Positions 62,861 to 64,000 of a DNA stretch of 64,000 bases are shown here, piece by piece; within the stretch, counting starts at the first letter, position 1; each line of letters begins with the position of its first letter. The position numbers and the translations under genes are program-made. This DNA is from Paenibacillus sp. P25. GTDB lineage: Bacteria > Bacillota > Bacilli > Paenibacillales > NBRC-103111. The stretch covers positions 2,666,001 through 2,730,000 of the forward strand of contig CP085629.1 of NCBI GenBank assembly GCA_024704175.1. The letters are read 5' to 3'. The notes beneath the pieces are model-generated. The model was not told the DNA's origin. It was given only the letters and a program-made list of their open reading frames with translations, and did not search any database.

Positions 62861-62893
62861 TAAAAGGACCGGCCTACGTCAGGCACGGTCCTT
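62861..62893 (-). terminator. Terminator after the cstA-ybdD pair
   Basis: AAGGACC ... GGTCCTT with a 16-base loop and TTTT on the minus side. It would partly separate cstA-ybdD from lytSR. Confidence 0.6.
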
Positions 62894-62911
62894 CCATTAA
62901 TGGCACCTTGA

Positions 62912-63115
62912 TCAGCAGCAGCGCGAAACTTTACCGCCTTTGGCGTTATACCGCGCCTCCTGGGCTTCCCGGAAAAATTCGTCTCGCGATTTCACCGGCT
63001 CGCCGGGGTGCTTCTCCTTCATATGCTGCACATACGTTTCATAATGAGGCACGCCGACCAGAAGATCCAGAAACTGCCTGCGGTACTGAACGGCGCTTTT
63101 CAACGCCTCAAACAT
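62912..63115 (-). CDS. YbdD/YjiX family small protein
   Basis: A 67-residue member of the YbdD/YjiX family, nearly always encoded next to CstA-type transporters. Family motifs are GVPHYETYVQHMKEKHPGEP, SRDEFFREAQEARYN and the C-terminal RCC. It overlaps the cstA stop by eight bases, so it is translationally coupled. Its role is not established; it is thought to assist the transporter. Confidence 0.9.
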   Translation of the reverse strand: MFEALKSAVQYRRQFLDLLVGVPHYETYVQHMKEKHPGEPVKSRDEFFREAQEARYNAKGGKVSRCC

Positions 63116-64000
63116 ATTTCGGCACCTCCTTGCCGGAGCCGCTGCGAGGAATATAAGGCGTTTCCTCCAGCTTAACCTCTTTATTGCGGATCACCCGGAT
63201 CCAGATGCGGATCGCGGCGATCAAGACGAGCAGGACGATGATCATGAAGAGCGCGCAGAGCGCGGCATCCACGTAGTCGTTCGTAATGATCTGCTGCATT
63301 TGTGCGGCATCCTTGGCCGGAGCCAGGAGTTTGCCTTCCGTCAGCACCGCTTTATATTTCTGGGCGTGGGTCAGAAAGCCGATCGCCGGGTTCTCGTGGA
63401 ACAGCTTTTGCCAGCCGGCCGTCATCGTGACCACCAGAAGTCCGGTCATTGGCAGCAGAGCAACCCAGGCGTAAGCCTTTTTGCCCATTTTGAACAGCAC
63501 TGTGGCACCGAGAATAAGAGCCATGCCCGCCAGCATCTGGTTGGAGATCCCGAACAGCGCCCACAGCGAGTTGATACCGCCCAGCGGGTCAATGACCCCT
63601 TGATATAAGAAGTAGCCCCATCCGGCGACACAGAGCGCTGTAGCAATGACGTTCCCGCTGAACGATTCCGTGCGGCCGAGCGGCTTCACCACGGTTCCGA
63701 TAATTTCCTGGATCATGAAGCGCCCTACCCTCGTACCGGCATCGATCGTAGTAAGAATGAACAAAGCCTCAAAGAGAATGGCAAAGTGGTACCAGAAGGA
63801 CATGAACGCTTTTCCGCCGATCACGCTGGAGAGAATGGTCGCCATCCCGATGGCCAGCGTCGGAGCTCCCCGGTGCGGGACAGGATGCTCGATTCGCCGA
63901 CATCCTTGGCCAGGCCCGTTAAAGCGTCCGGCGTAATGGTGAAGCCCCAGGAAGAGATCGTGGCCGCCGCTTTCACCGCATCGGCACCGATGACGGTCGC
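63108..64000 (-). CDS. cstA: CstA-family peptide/pyruvate transporter (5' part beyond window)
   Basis: Large inner-membrane transporter; relatives import peptides (CstA) or pyruvate (BtsT). Only the C-terminal part, about 297 residues, is visible. Multiple membrane helices, with AILFEALFILTTIDAGTRVG, NSLWALFGISNQMLAGMALI and the QEIIGTVVKPLGR loop. The frame breaks near 63870 (SRTGGAPTLAIGMATILSSV needs one more G). Followed at once by ybdD, then lytS and lytR in the same direction. Confidence 0.9.
   Translation of the reverse strand, partial: DRHRCRCGESGGHDLFLGLHHYAGRFNGPGQGCRRIEHPVPHRGAPTLAIGMATILSSVIGGKAFMSFWYHFAILFEALFILTTIDAGTRVGRFMIQEIIGTVVKPLGRTESFSGNVIATALCVAGWGYFLYQGVIDPLGGINSLWALFGISNQMLAGMALILGATVLFKMGKKAYAWVALLPMTGLLVVTMTAGWQKLFHENPAIGFLTHAQKYKAVLTEGKLLAPAKDAAQMQQIITNDYVDAALCALFMIIVLLVLIAAIRIWIRVIRNKEVKLEETPYIPRSGSGKEVPKYV

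Overview
The window reads as the conserved growth, protein-maturation and motility core of a motile, Gram-positive, moderately high-GC Bacillota, most likely a Paenibacillaceae (Paenibacillus/Cohnella type). Evidence: the B. subtilis order polC-proS-rseP-dxr-cdsA-uppS-frr-pyrH-tsf-rpsB ... sigD-cheDCWA-fla/che ... codY-hslUV-trmFO-topA-dprA-sucDC ... ylqH-ylqG-rnhB is kept almost intact. CheC, CheD, FliY and CodY are all Bacillota-type. Several small extra genes sit at places I associate with Paenibacillus. Almost everything lies on the minus strand, so transcription runs from high to low coordinates.

Layout from 1 to 64000: (i) 1-11136, polC (3' part cut by the window edge), proS, rseP, dxr, cdsA, uppS, frr, pyrH, tsf and rpsB: replication, tRNA charging, envelope precursors and translation, punctuated by clear terminators. 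(ii) 11347-42359, a roughly 31-kb fla/che block from flgB down to sigD and a SwrB-like gene. It encodes basal body (flgB, flgC, fliE, fliF), switch (fliG, fliM, fliY), export apparatus (fliH, fliI, fliJ, fliO, fliP, fliQ, fliR, flhB, flhA), hook (fliK, flgD, flgE), placement factors (flhF, flhG) and chemotaxis (cheY, cheB, cheA, cheW, cheC, cheD). FapA and four small poorly known proteins are interleaved. (iii) 42612-50151, codY, hslU, hslV, trmFO, topA, dprA. (iv) 50295-52457, the sucDC pair, then a zinc-ribbon protein and a plus-strand yifB/comM. (v) 54893-57910, yraN, ylqH (FlhB C-domain paralogue) and ylqG (FliK-like protein with nineteen 51-bp repeats). (vi) 58204-59551, an IS3-family insertion between ylqG and rnhB. 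(vii) 59674-64000, rnhB, a LytR/LytS two-component system, a YbdD/YjiX protein and cstA (5' part beyond the window).

The main caveat is consensus quality. I count about 35 single-base-scale frameshifts in 24 genes, including essential ones (polC, proS, dxr, uppS, tsf, rpsB, topA). In each case the homologous protein resumes immediately in another frame, and many breaks are at short homopolymers. I treat these as sequence errors and annotate each gene as one CDS. Apparent fusions (UppS-CdsA, SwrB-MltG-like) and extra short ORFs follow from these errors.

I found no CRISPR array, tRNA, rRNA, prophage or defence island. The most interesting biology is the FliK-like/FlhB-C-like pair ylqG-ylqH outside the flagellar operon with its alanine/glycine repeat tract, the LytSR-CstA-YbdD module, and the uncharacterised small genes woven into the sigD end of the flagellar block.
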